NCBI RefSeq assembly: GCF_000003815.2
Contig: NC_049995.1
Coordinates: forward strand, 513,920-577,919
DNA from: Branchiostoma floridae
Taxonomy: Eukaryota > Chordata > Leptocardii > Amphioxiformes > Branchiostomatidae
Reading direction: 5' to 3'
Length of the DNA: 64,000 nt
Both the position numbers and the translations under genes were made by a program. Below, piece after piece: positions 24,232 to 60,500 of the stretch. Numbering within the stretch: the first letter of the stretch is position 1; every line of letters starts with the position of its first letter. The notes below the pieces were generated by a model. The model was not told the origin of the DNA, did no database searches, and saw only the letters and a list, made by a program, of their open reading frames with translations.

Positions 24232-25538
24232 TTAATTGCTTTTCTCCTACAAATCTAATTTCAAAATGATCAATGGATTTTATATTTTCAAGCTATTCGA
24301 AATAAGATACATTTTTCTCATACGCCACTTTCAATGTTCTCTATTTTAATTTGTAGATGGGGAGATGAAATTACTTCATAACTTTTGGGGACCAAGTAGG
24401 TCGTGTTTGTCTTAAGAATTATTCTACCCGTATCTAAGCTCATCAAAAAACTAAAACTCTCTGGTACATACTAAACATCCATGTGAGTTCTTTTTCATGA
24501 GTGCAGTCTGCCTTGCGACTCTTGGAGGAGTTTGTTGACATTTCCATCGTCCGTCCTTTTACACCTCATTTACCAACTTGTTAAGGATAATTACCGGAGG
24601 CTTCTACAAGTCTATAATTGAGCTGCACTTAAGTGAAAAAGTACCGTGGGAACCATTTGGTGGTTGTTACGTAAAAACTTTACCATACTAGTTATATAAC
24701 ACTTATTTATAGTAAATATGCGTTTTTCATTTGTCAAAACTGGTTAAAATGAAATCATAACAATGTAAATGACCCGTTCTTGACTTTTAAAGGAACATAG
24801 ATAAAATAGAAATTATTAGCATGTTTTTTTTTTTATTAATTGAGCTGCAACAGCAACACAGCTCTTGACATCTGATGCAAAATGAGTGTTGTTGTTCTAA
24901 ATGACCTTTGCTAACTTCGTGTGACTCAATTTAAGATTTTTCAGTTGACAAATCATGAAGAAGATCTGGGTGTCACCAAAATCTTCCAGTCCATTAAGAA
25001 TTTGATACGGTTTTAAATGGCAACACTTACAAAGACAACATATACTGGTGTTGAGGGGGAGGGGGGACGTGGACACTTAAAAGAATAGAGCGGGTACTGT
25101 ATTTTCATAAGATGAAACCCGTTTAAGGATACGCGAGATGTTGGCTTATTTAGATCCAAATTTGTGAAAAAGATCACTTTTGTTTACCCCGAAATGTTAG
25201 TTTGGCAAACCTGAGTTGTGAGTTGTGACCTCGCTGTAGGGTTTAGTTATGGCGTGTGTTTAGTGTTGATATTGTTTCCCAACATTTTAATGAGCCCCCA
25301 GAAGTATGTTAGATCAGATTGGAGAATAGTGTCTACTTTAACAACACCTGGTGACAAAGCAAAATGCTTTTTGCCGTCAGCAGACATGGATAGAGTAGTT
25401 TTATTCTGTTATTTTTGACAAGGTTGTTTGTGTAACGGCAAAACAAAAACAAAAAAAAATGACAATCAATCGCTCTATGTTGTCCTTGCAAATATTGCCT
25501 CATAATTTTAATCGTGCGGTGTGAGGGTCTTGCGTAAG

Positions 25539-25906
25539 CAGGGTTCTCCCCAGAATTTTTAGTATAGTGGAGGGGCTGGCAAAAATAACCCGCACCAACG
25601 CGCTGCACTTTCATGAAAATGGGTTCATTTTGCAATGACAGAGGATGTCAAATACTACAAGTATAATATACTGTTGTTATTCCTTTGTTGTGAAGTGGCA
25701 AAACTACTATTGTTTTGATCATTGCTCATTCACAAGTTTTTGCAGACAATGCTGACTGGAAAAGTGATGCCACTTGGTACAAAAATCTGTGAATTGTCAT
25801 TAATCTTAGCAAAACTAACAAAGAAAATAGGGAAGAAACACACTAAATTTGAAAAAAATAGTATAGTGGAGGGCCTCCCTTATTTCACTCTCTGGGGAGA
25901 ACCCTG
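25539..25906. mobile_element. hAT-like MITE
   Basis: 368 bp with terminal inverted repeats CAGGGTTCTCCCCAGA. GTAAG precedes and follows the element. CAGGG termini resemble hAT elements, but a clear 8-bp duplication is not visible. A direct copy of AGTATAGTGGAGG lies near each end. Confidence 0.55.
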
Positions 25907-26564
25907 GTAAGGGTTTCTTTGATCTGTCAACTACAAAATCGTTAATTGGAAGGACAAATGTCAATTGTTAACCGTGGGAAAAAGACAACCTTATGTAAGA
26001 CCGTGCTTGATAACCTTTGAACCCACGAAGTCGTTAATAATTAATTGAATGGAAAAAGGGTTGTCAGCTGAGCATTTGGCTTTACTTCAAAAGAACAGCC
26101 ATTTTCCGATTTGTCCTTGTAACAAACGCCCTTGGTTTACTCATTATTTCAAACTTAGAGTTCAAATTTTACTCAAATAATTAGTTGGTTGGAAACAAAA
26201 TCCGAAGATCTAAATTTAGAACGAGAATATATTAAATAAAGCACCCCCCCTTCAATTAGCTTATAATAAAAGAAATGTAAATTTTTTTTTTTCTATTTGC
26301 TTTTAGATTGACACATAGTTATGATTTGTCCGTTATGTAGTTAGGTGTATATTTTCCTTAGTACGTTTTAATTGCGCGAATAAGTATGTACTTTAAATAC
26401 AAGAATAATCTTTTTATGAATTGTTTTTGTGCTATTTTGTGCATATTTGTAACGTGTAAAATGACTCAACGGATGCCAATAATGCATATAAATAACCTCA
26501 ATTTTAGGGTATTGTAAAAAATATCAATTTCAAATGTAATGCTGGTAAATGGAGGAAATGTCTT

Positions 26565-26800
26565 TGTTCCAAAAATACTGTGTGTCCTATCCAGGACCAC
26601 TTTCTCTTGAGGATCTGACTGACCACGGTTCTGTCCTGCTCTGTCCCACAGCTCTAGGTTGCTGACTTTGTCTGACCACTTGATCTTAAAGATCCACCTC
26701 AGACAGATGTTAATGAAGGTTTGTAGCCTGTGCTGTGTTGTCTTTGTTGTTCTCCAAGTCTCAGATCCATAGAGCAGTACCGACTTGAATTCATGGATAA
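26565..26800 (-). mobile_element. LINE reverse-transcriptase C-terminal fragment
   Basis: The minus strand encodes SVLLYGSETWRTTK followed by a INICLRWIFKIKW segment and, further on, KRKWSWIGHT. This is the conserved region just after the RT palm in many CR1/RTE-like LINEs. No other part of the element is nearby. Confidence 0.7.
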
Positions 26801-28194
26801 CTTTGTTTACCTTCTGTGTGTTTCGTTGCCTTTTATTTTGTATTTTTTAGATTCCGAAAGCTATCCGGCTTGGGGTTGGGAAGTCCCTTCACATAATACA
26901 GCTGTACCGTTACTGATAGTGACAAGAAGGCAGTACTAGTATATCACAAGCGAGCATACTTAGTTGAAACTTCCTCTCTCTTAGCCAGCAACCCACCTAT
27001 TATTTGCACCCCACAGAGTAGCGAACGTTTTGACATGTTTTGCGAACTAAAGAATCAGTCCATGATATGTATTGCACTCGTCAATATTTTCCGTATCCTA
27101 CTTGTAAGTGAACATGGTGGTTTTCCTATTGGATATGCGATCATCCGTGTCGTAATTGTGATAGGATGATCGGACGCCCTGTGTAATTGTAATTGTACCC
27201 CCGTACTGGGAATGGTTTGGTCTGTATGACATCACGTGATTGATCATTCTGTGACCGTATTATTTGAAGTGCAACTTTACATTTTGGGTTTCTTTGTTAC
27301 TCTCCAAGCAGAGGTTGAGTCGAGGAGATATAGTAGTAGTCAGAAATATTACAATGGCGCTCTTCTAAGAGGAGCACCCGTGTAACTTTTCTGACTGCCA
27401 CTATATCTGCGCGATTCAAGGGCTGACGTCAGAGTTGCGTTGCGCGGTAGAGGGCAAAAAATGGGAAGAGGATTTTGCCATTTTCATTGAAACAGCATTG
27501 TAGAGTCCATTCCAAGTCACCATGAGGGGTTTTAGGTGATATTTGCAATTAGTCTGAATTATTTTGAATAAAAGAATATCTGAGCCACAATAATTAAATT
27601 CTTTTCAAAAAATTGACTAAGGAAATACTCATCTATTTGAATTCTTTTGAATATTTTAGAAACATTATGAAAGTAACTGTACAAAAATATCTTTATTTAG
27701 AATAATTGTGAAACCTCTGTGTGATTATTTCACATTTACAAATATTTACAAATATTTGTAAACTTTGCCAAATTGTAAAATTAGTTTATTGCCCCCATAA
27801 AAGTAAGCCCTATTGCTGCCTCTGTATATTTTTAGATTTTGCTACTGGGAACTGGTGGATCCTTTGTGGTGGGCCATTGTTACATGGCACCCAACCATAC
27901 TTTGCCAGGATGTGTGAATAGCTTTCTTCCCAGCCCACTGAACCATTTACAAAAAATGGTAGAAAATGGTAAATAATAGTGGAATGCTATTATCATTATT
28001 TAGAAACCATTAGAAGTATCCAATTCCACACCATGAATATTTCCAAAGTTTTACAGGACCAGGGAAATATTTATAAAGTTGAAACAGTGTTAAAGATATT
28101 TCTGAAGTAACAAATGTCCTAGACATTTAATTACAAAACTTTAAAATCAATTCTAAACAATGGCAACAAACATCCTCACGGTGTCTTGGAATTG

Positions 28195-30250
28195 ACTCTA
28201 TGAAAACTAGTAAAAAAAGGTATAAAAAAAGAAAACCCTCTATTGAAAAGTTGCAATTTTACATCAGAGATGTAGAACTGACTATGGTTAGTAGTTAAGA
28301 GATACACACTTACACACAGACACACAGACTAGCTAAGAGATACACACCTATGGATTTTGGAAAAGTCACATGACCTTTGGTACACTACCCCACTGCTTTA
28401 CATGCCTTATTGCATGGGGTAAGCTGTGGTGCACTGGGTATAGATTTGGCTCTGAATTCCCAAGGCAAGGGAGCAATCAATACAGTTCATCTTTGGGAAA
28501 CGCTATCGCATCCCCTCCCTGTATCAGCTGGGATATTTAATTTTTCATCAACTCCCTTATTCGGGTACCCAGTAATGCCACCCACCCCCATTTTGCATTT
28601 GAGGCCTTTTGAACCATATAGCTGTCTCAGATTTGCTGAAACCATGTTGCAATATCATATACAAGAGGTTTTCTTCAAGTGTGGACTCAATTTTGTGCAT
28701 GAATTTCCCAAAAATGTAGCAAAAATGTGATATTTTGTGATTTTTTGCAGCATTAAGTATGTGCATGCATGTATTGGAAGCTGTCAGGAATAACTCAGAT
28801 AGCATAGATTACTACAAAAGTGGTATGAATTCAATGAAAATGATGGACTTAATGATGATTTAGTCCCATGTAATTGTATGCCTTACCAATTAGGACCTGT
28901 CAATCAAAATGTGCCTACTGGTGTTCACCCCCCAACCCCCAGCAGCACTGAATTGGATACTTTTTGATCCTATGAGACCCTAAAAAGAGGAGCTATTGCA
29001 AATAATACTCCTGAATGTAGTACAGGGCAATACTCGCTGTCCATTCGACAGGATTTTGCTGTCTGTAGGGACATTTCAGCTGTGTAATGTTGTGTTTTGT
29101 GTGTACTGTTTGCCATTTTCATTGAAACAGCATTGTATGAAAACTAGTAAAGAAAGTAGTACAAAAAGAGAACCCTCTATTGAAAAGTTGCAATTTTACA
29201 TCAGAGATGTAGAACTGTGGTTAGTAGTTATTAAGACTTGCTAAGAGATACACACGTATGGANNNNNNNNNNNNNNNNNNNNNNNNNNNNNNNNNNNNNN
29301 NNNNNNNNNNNNNNNNNNNNNNNNNNNNNNNNNNNNNNNNNNNNNNNNNNNNNNNNNNNNNNNNNNNNNNNNNNNNNNNNNNNNNNNNNNNNNNNNNNNN
29401 NNNNNNNNNNNNNNNNNNNNNNNNNNNNGTTGGGATATTTAATTTTTCCTCAACTCCCTTATTCGGGTACCCAGTAATGCCACCCACCCCCATTTTGCAT
29501 TTGACGCCCTTTTGAACCATATAGCTGTCTCAGATTTGCTGAAACCATGTTGCAATATCATATACAAGAGGTTTTTTTCAAGTCTGGACTCAATTTTGTG
29601 CATGAATTTCCCAAAAATGTAGCAAAAATGTGATATTTTGTGATGTTTTGCAGCATAAAGTATGTGCATGCATGTATTGGAAGCTGTGAGGAATAACTCA
29701 GATAGCATAGATTACTACAAAAGTGGTATGAATTCAATGAAAATGATGGACTTAATGATGATTTAGTCCCATGTAATTGTATGCCTTACCAATTAGGACC
29801 TGTCAATCATAATGTGCCCTACTCTTGTTCACCCCCCCCCCCCAGCAACACTGAATTGGATACTTTTTGATCCTATGAGACCCTAAAAAGAGGAGCTATT
29901 GCAAATAATACTCCTGAATGTAGTACAGGGCAATACTCGCTGTCCATTAAACAGGATTTTGCTGTCTGTAGGGATATTTCAGCTGTGTAATGTTGTGTTT
30001 TGTGTGTACTGTTTGCAAGTTTCATTGAAACAGCATTGTATGGAAACTAGTAGAAAAAGGTGTAAAAAAAAGAAAACCCTCTATTGAAAAGTTGCAATTT
30101 TACATCAGAGATCTAGAACTGACTATGGTTAGTAGTTATTAAGAATTGCTAAGAGACACACTTATGGATTTTGGAAAAGTCACATGACCTTTGGTACACT
30201 ACCCCACTGCTTTACATGCCTTATTGCATGGGGTAAGCTGTGGTGCACTG
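28195..30250. repeat. Tandem repeat, period about 0.9 kb, 2.2 copies
   Basis: Starting at about 28200, 29138 and 30041, the same sequence recurs (TCTATTGAAAAGTTGCAAT, CTTTGGTACACTACCCCACT, GGACCTGTCAATCA). Copies are about 95% alike by eye. The second is interrupted by the gap 29263-29428, so the true period is uncertain. An isolated piece of the unit (GCCATTTTCATTGAAACAGC) lies at 27477. No coding capacity is recognised. Confidence 0.8.
29263..29428. other. Assembly gap
   Basis: 166 N inside the 0.9-kb tandem repeat, a typical collapse site. Confidence 1.
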
Positions 30251-30756
30251 TATGTTCTTTCTTTGCTTTACCTCCTCATAGTTAAAGAAACTTATATGTG
30301 TGACTTATCTGATAAAAAGTAGATTGTCATACAAGAAGCTTTTTTCCTATTCTTTTAGTCTATTTGATAGGTACACCTTTAGGCAAAGAAAACAGCAAAC
30401 AACACATTCCATAAGAACAACAGCTACAATTTTATTACTACAAAGTTGAACTGACATGATGTCCGTGTGGCGATGAATTGCCAACACTTGTTTATTGACA
30501 GAAGACGTGCAATATACAGACAGCAGTAGAATATACTGCTATCATTCATTTGTCTAAAATTCGATGGTAAACATTTATGGTGTTATTCAATCCGTTTGAG
30601 GCGGATAATTTATTCAGTTAGAGATCATCGGATCCGACATGGATTTATTTATCAAAGTCGGAAGTCGATGAGTCGTTCAGTTTTCCACAGATTTGCTAAA
30701 CAAAACAATTGCAAATGATGTTTCAGTACAGTACATGTATATTAATTTGCCTTTTC

Positions 30757-30801
30757 CGTTGTCTGAACTTTCGTTGTCTGAACTTTCGTTGTCTGAACTT
30801 T
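30757..30801. repeat. 15-bp minisatellite, three units
   Basis: CGTTGTCTGAACTTT occurs three times in perfect tandem. Confidence 0.9.
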
Positions 30802-31614
30802 TAGCTTTACACTAACAAGATGTAATCAAACCACATTTCGTCTTCTGTCCATGTAGCTGAAGCTCTGCTAATCTAGCAACATAAAATTAAATTTATGGAT
30901 GGTATCTAAGCTCTTTAAAGACCCAAAATTTTGTTTATTTCTTTGAGATTTGCCAAGAAGTGATGCGGATGTATAAAGGGTTATTGCAATCGTAAGCATT
31001 AAGAAGTTGCTTCATGACATGACTATAGTGTTAAATAATAGAATAATTAACATGAAATGGGGTTAAAGTATGAAAATAAACGTAAAGAAATCATCATAGT
31101 CTCTGGACAGACTTTTGGGTTACTACTATGCAATGTGCGCTAGACTGTTTTACCATGTGGTATATTTGATTTCTTCCTTTTTTGGATACATTATTGCAAT
31201 TTCTTTCAGTCTTACATTAGATATGAGATTTGGTTAATACCATCAATAAGATTAACTTTATGCGGCCTCACAGCCACCAAAACCACAAAAAAGCTACAGT
31301 AATTTGTCGTTTATATATTGCTTGTCTCGTATATTTTAGTACAATCCGTGCCGGTAGGTCTAAGCTTGGCTCACTATTGTCCACGCCTTGTAAGAATGTG
31401 CTTGTCTTCTAGTGAAGCAAAGAAACATTTCCTGTGGGTATTTGGAGATTAGTTAGATTGATTTAACCAAAAATATTTTGTAGTCTATCAGTTTAATGGA
31501 AGTTCTGAGACGCGATTAGAATGGAGTCATTAGCCTCGCTCATCACTAGTTTTCATTGAAAAATAAAAAAATGGCAACGTTTTTTTCGAAAAGTAAATCG
31601 GCTTATTTTTCAGT

Positions 31615-31878
31615 GAAGCCTACCTGATTGTTTAGGAAAATTCATTTTTTAACCAAAGCCAAAAATGGAAACTTATCATTTTTTTACCCATTGGTTTTGT
31701 ATTACAGAGCAGTTTACAAACGTTACTGGTAACGTTTGTTACACACAAATGAAGCCTACCTGATTGTTTAGGAAAATACATTTTTTAACCATAGCCAAAA
31801 ATTGAAACTTATTGTTTTTTTACCCATTGGTTTTGTATTACAGAGCAGTTTACAAACGTTACTGCTAACGTTTGTTAC
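31615..31878. repeat. 136-bp direct repeat with internal palindrome
   Basis: Two copies start with GAAGCCTACCTGATTGTTTA at 31615 and 31751. Each ends in AAACGTTACTGGTAACGTTT or a one-base variant, a 20-bp palindrome. Intergenic. Function unknown. Confidence 0.75.
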
Positions 31879-32450
31879 AACAGTAAACTTTACCCTTTTT
31901 CTTCGAAATGATTAACATTATTGGCTATATCATGAAGATATCAAGTTGACGTCCCTAGGGACAATTAAAAAGATTGTATATAAAATGTATTACCAAAGAT
32001 TGATTTTGCCGCATTAACGTTAACGATTAAAACGAAAATTTCATAGCAGTAACAGTACGACTGTAGTTTTACCATTACCTTACTATAATTGTATTCGTTT
32101 TTTCTTATTTTCTAAAACTAAGGTTACCTTTATGTATTGCCAAATATACAAACTACACATGTCCTTATACGGTATTCACCAAAATTCCAAATTAAGTGTC
32201 AAAATGGTATTTGTTTGCTGCGTCTATATCGGTAATCTACTTGATAATTTCATGTTGCCTTTGTTGACAAAGTTGAAATGCAGTGCAATATAAACTAGTT
32301 TTTGCTTTAGTGGCAACACCTCAAGAAAAACGTATTGCCTCCGAATGCATAGACATAAAGATTTGTATTGATTATAACTAATTTCTATGAATTAATACAT
32401 GTTTTGTCGTTTCTGATTGTATTATTTTAAGGTGTACCAAACCGTAAGTT

Positions 32451-32547
32451 CTAGGCAGACTTTTGTGTCTTCTGGCGACGTATGATGTTCTGCAGTCTTT
32501 CATTCGCTAGATTCTCAATGACTGCTGGTGTCGTCAGTGTCATCCCA

Positions 32548-32561
<14 letters not shown>
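32451..32561 (-). CDS. Likely terminal exon of gene B
   Basis: Acceptor GACAG follows a T-rich stretch at 32562. With the phase 1 junction expected from the hevein exons, translation stops after four codons at 32548. In phase 0 the exon would instead be open for 36 codons to a TAG at 32451-32453, with a basic Arg/Gln/Lys-rich tail. I cannot decide between them; the phase argument favours the short form. Confidence 0.4.
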
Positions 32562-55871
<23,310 letters not shown>

Positions 55872-56310
55872 GTTGAAGAACTAGAATAGTTAAATCGACC
55901 ATTAGAAACTCTTTGATCCTTGATTTAGATATGTTGTCTACATATTGCACGCACAAAAACACTGTTCGAAGTATAAAAGCCTTAGCAAAGAAAGCAAATA
56001 AATAGCGTTTCCTGAGAAACAACGTGAATGGTTAACCCGTTAACTATAGTACTAAAAGTAGCAAGACGGAAATGACCAAATATGTCATCATGGAGTTATG
56101 ATATTTTTCTCATTTATTATAAGAATGATGTCTCCATTTGTTTCATCTACATTAGTCGACAGTCATACCTATATCACTTACATAATCTGACAAGTTAAGA
56201 GTCGACATATAATTGAATGTAGTGGATATGAGTAACCTTGCAATTTATCAATTGGTTGTCCTAATACGTGACTAGTCTTGCAATTTACCCCTAGGATACC
56301 AACATATTTA

Positions 56311-56642
56311 TTTCACTCATACCGGGCTTTTTTGGTCAATCTTGGACGGTGGGGCATTTAAAGCTTGCCCCTTCTAACTCTTGTAACTCCTAAACGACTT
56401 AATATATGGCCATTGAATTTTACGAGAATGATGTAGACATAAAATATAGGTAAAGTTAGAATTATTACGTAATATGGCATCATCAATGTGACTATATAGG
56501 CTGGAACCATGAAACAAGGGTATTTCATAAAAACTTCAAGGTATGCTACAAAAATTCTACGACTGCTGTTGTGAATGGCAACATGTTTAAGAACACTACT
56601 TGGGTCCGCCATTTTGGGTCCACCAGCTTGAATTTTCAAAAA
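56311..56642. repeat. Dispersed TTAACC-TATTCAGA repeat family member, cut by gap
   Basis: Shares ACCGGGCTTTTTTGG, CTAACTC..GTAACTCC and GGCTGGAACCATGAAAC with 38518-38870. Its right side ends in the gap 56643-56742. Upstream of gene B. Confidence 0.5.
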
Positions 56643-56742
56643 NNNNNNNNNNNNNNNNNNNNNNNNNNNNNNNNNNNNNNNNNNNNNNNNNNNNNNNNNN
56701 NNNNNNNNNNNNNNNNNNNNNNNNNNNNNNNNNNNNNNNNNN
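56643..56742. other. Assembly gap
   Basis: Exactly 100 N, probably a default-size gap, at the left edge of the repeat upstream of gene B. Confidence 1.
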
Positions 56743-57530
56743 CTAGCCACCGGCAATTTGACTGCATGTCAGAAGGTCACAAAGACTGACTGTTCACAAC
56801 AAGGACTGAATTTATTTCGGATGGCTAAAAAGAACAAGATTCATGGGAAAAAGGCGTTGTGGGCAGGGAACTCCAAACAACTAACACCTTGAAAAAGATG
56901 GATTTTCTACGAAGCGCGTTTCCATTTTGCTTCATTAGTCACATATACGGCACAGGAGTGGTAAATGGGTGGAGTGGATCTTCGCTTTGTTCAACAGAAG
57001 AGGTGACTACTTTTTCTAATTTTTAATTTTTTTCTATGATAATCTAATGAACTATCATGGACATCACTTCTATGACTTTGCTTTTTGATGTTTGTGCTTC
57101 GGGGACAACATTTAAGGGCTACTAAAGGTTTCCCGTCAGCATTGAGTCGTTGATTCATGCTTGCAACTGTGCATGTTTTGAAATGACCTTCGAATATTCG
57201 GCTGAGCGAGCACGGAAACAAGCCTGCACGCTTGTATGTAGACAATTCAACTTAGGCTATCTTCATGTATCCTGAAGTGTTTTCTAAATCTTGGCTATAC
57301 CCTTATGCACAACCATTTCAAATTGTCAATAGTGTTTTTTTGTTGTTTTTTTGTTTTTAAATTTAGTGTCATATGGATCGCAAAAGCTCACTTTACGAGC
57401 ACAATTGGATATTCTAACAACTGAGAGTGAACGCAAGAAGAGGGGTTTTTTTTGCTAGCCTTGAACAAAACTGGTCGGACAACCAGGAGTTTTTACTCGC
57501 GCTATTAAATTTCGTCAGACGGTGGGTGGG
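56743..57530. repeat. Diverged unit preceding the 1.73-kb array
   Basis: Aligns with 58310-59230 inside the array and with 18545-19545 upstream of gene A (shared CTGGCAATTTG, GGATGGCTAAAA, CTATACCCTTATGCACAACC). It begins at the right edge of a gap. Shows the repeat predates the recent tandem amplification. Confidence 0.65.
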
Positions 57531-60500
57531 CACATCAAATCGACACATGAATTTCAGTGTCGTATATCGAAATCAATAGGACACAGAAATTAAACGTAAT
57601 AAAAATACTAAGAGGGATTACAAAGGGAGCTGTAGACAGAACTGGTCGGACTACTAGGAGGGTTACGGGGGTCACACAGGCTGTGTTTTTAACAGAAGAG
57701 ACTGGACTTTAAACAAAAATGCGCCATACCGTTTGTTTCAATAATGCACAGGTCTGTCCCGTTTTTGGACTATCATTGAATATTGTGTAAATTTTGGTAA
57801 GCAGCTTCAGCCTATTCATGACAATTCAATCGCTAAAAGTCGCGAAGAAATCACCATAAACTTTGTCAATAACAAGCCACATAGTTACTGTCTCTCTCGA
57901 CTCATTCCTGACCGAGAGCCAACTCTCTCACGAATTGAAATATAGATACAAAAAGAAAATTTCAAATGATAGATGCATTTTCGGGTGTAGTTAACGCGCT
58001 CTAGTGTGGCCTCGATTTTCTTTGATCAGTCTTGGCGATAGGCGCGTGTACTTGTTTAAAATGCAAGTTGGGCTCCGCCATCTTGGATCCACCAGCTTGA
58101 CTTTTAAAAATGCATGATTATTTCAGCAAACAATCTCAAAAGACATTGTAAGCAGACTAAAGACTTTCATTGGAACGAGTTTTTTTTTCCAATGAAAAAA
58201 ATAACAGGCAGTTCGGCAGTGCCATGAAAAAAGGGCTGGGGGCTCTCGTTTTTCGTCCCCACCGACCAAGTAGAACGTCAGAAGTGGTTGGACGACCAGG
58301 AGCCGTTCCTAGCTTCTGGCAATTTGATTTGCATGTCATAGGTCACACAGACTGACTGTTTGCAACACGGACTGATTTCACTTCGGATGGCTAAAAAGAA
58401 TTCGTTTCATGGAAATAAGCATGGTAGATTGAAAACTCAAAACAACTAACAACTTGAAAAAGATGCATTTTTACGAAGAGCATTCCATTTTGCCTAATCA
58501 GTCATATATATGGCACAGGACTGATAAATGGGTAAAGTGGATCTTCGATAAGTGCAACAGAAGAGGTGATTATTCGAAGGTACATTCTAATTTTTTTTCT
58601 ACTATAATCCAACGATTACATCTATGACTTTGTTATTTGCTGTTTGTGCACCGGAAGGCATCAAGAAAGTGCTACTGAATGTTTCCCGGCAGTATTGAAT
58701 CGACAATTCATGCTTGCAACTTATGTTTTCAAGTGACCTTCGAATACTCGGGTGAGCGAGCACGAAAACAAGCCAGCGCGACTGTATCTAGACAACTCAA
58801 CCTACTGTATCTTCATGTATCCTGAATCCTAATTGTTTTCGACATCTTGGCTATACCCTTATGCACAACCATTTCAAATTGTCAATTGTGTTTTTTTTTT
58901 CTCTACTTTTTAAAGCTGGTGTCATATGGAAGGAAAAAAAGCTCTCCCGACGAGCAAAGAGGGATGTTTACACAATTGAGTGTGAACGCAAGAACAGGGG
59001 TTTAATACTAACCTTGAACAAAACTAGTCGGACGAAGGCCACCAGAGAATGGGTGGGCGGCCAAGAAAACTGTCGTATACAAATAAATGTACTCAATACA
59101 ATTGACCTGAGTCCCAACATTCTTACTATAACTATCTGCAACGCAAGTGTTTTCTTTTTTTGCACGTCCTTGAGGCTTTGGTAGTGTGTTAAGTCGACAC
59201 GGATCTTTTCATATTTAAACATGTAAGCGTAAATCTAGAATTTCAGTACCATCTCGTATATCGAAATCAAATCGACAGATGAATTTCAGTGTCGTATATC
59301 GAAAACAATAGGACACAGAAATTAAACGTATCAAAAATACTAAGAGGGATTACAAAGGTAGCTGAAGACAAAACTGGTCGGACTACTAGGAGGGTCACGG
59401 GGGTCACACAGGCTGTGTTTTTAACAGAAGAGACTGGACTTTAAACAAAAATGCGCCATACCGTTTGTTTCAATAATGCACAGGTCTGTCCCATTCCTGG
59501 ACTATCATTGAATATTGTGTAAATTTTGGTAGGCAGCTTCAGCCTATTCATGACAATTCAATCGCTAAAAGTCGCGAAGAAATCCCCATAAACTTTGTCA
59601 ATAACAAGCCACATAGTTACTGTCTCTCTCGACTTATTCCTGACCGATCGCGAGAGCCAACTCTCTCACGAATTGAAATATAGATACAAAAAGAAAATTT
59701 CAAATGATAGATGCATTTTCGGGTGTAGTTAACGTGCTCTAGTGTGGCCTCGATTTTCTTTGATCAGTCTTGGCGATAGGCGCGTGTACTTGTTTAAGAT
59801 GCAAGTTGGGCTCCGCCATCTTGGATCCACCAGCTTGACTTTTAAAAATGCATGATTATTTCTGCAAACAATCTCAAAAGACATTGTAAGCAGACTAAAG
59901 ACTTTCATTGGAACGAGTTTTTTTTTCCAATGAAAAAAGTGACAGGCAGTTCGGCAGTACCATGAAAAAAGGGCTGGGGGATCTCGTTTTTCGTCCCCAC
60001 CGACCGAGTAGAACTTTAGAAGTGGTTGGACGACCAGGAGCCGTTCCTAGCTTCTGGCAATTTGATTTGCATGTCATAGGTCACACAGACTGACTGTTTG
60101 CAACACGGACTGATTTCACTTCGGATGGCTAAAAAGAATTCGTTTCATGGAAATAGGCATGGTAGGTTGAAAACAACTAACAACTTGAAAAAGATGCATT
60201 TTTACGAAGAGCATTCCATTTTGCTTAATCAGTCATATATATGGCACAGGACTGATGAATGGGTGGAGTGGATCTTCGATAAGTGCAACAGAAGAGGTGA
60301 TTATTCGAAGGTAAATTTTAATTCTTTTTCCACTATAATCCAACGATTACATCTATGACTTTGTTATTTGTTGTTTGTGCACCGAAAGGCATCAAGAAAG
60401 TGCTACTGAATGTTTCCCGGCAGTATTGAATCGACAATTCATGCTTGCAACTTATGTTTTCAAGTGACCTTCGAATACTCGGGTGAGCGAGCACGAAACA

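Larger units (their letters stand above)
24240..28190. other. Intergenic region between gene A and gene B, left part
   Basis: Holds the hAT-like MITE (25539-25906), a LINE scrap (26565-26800) and an imperfect hairpin at 27313-27420 (arms TATAGTAGTAGTCAGAAA / TTTCTGACTGCCACTATA). No exon with convincing splice sites was recognised. Confidence 0.5.
30260..32440. other. Intergenic region downstream of gene B
   Basis: AT-rich; contains the 15-bp minisatellite and the 136-bp direct repeat. No gene seen. The gene B poly(A) signal should lie here but several A/T-rich candidates exist and I cannot choose one. Confidence 0.5.
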
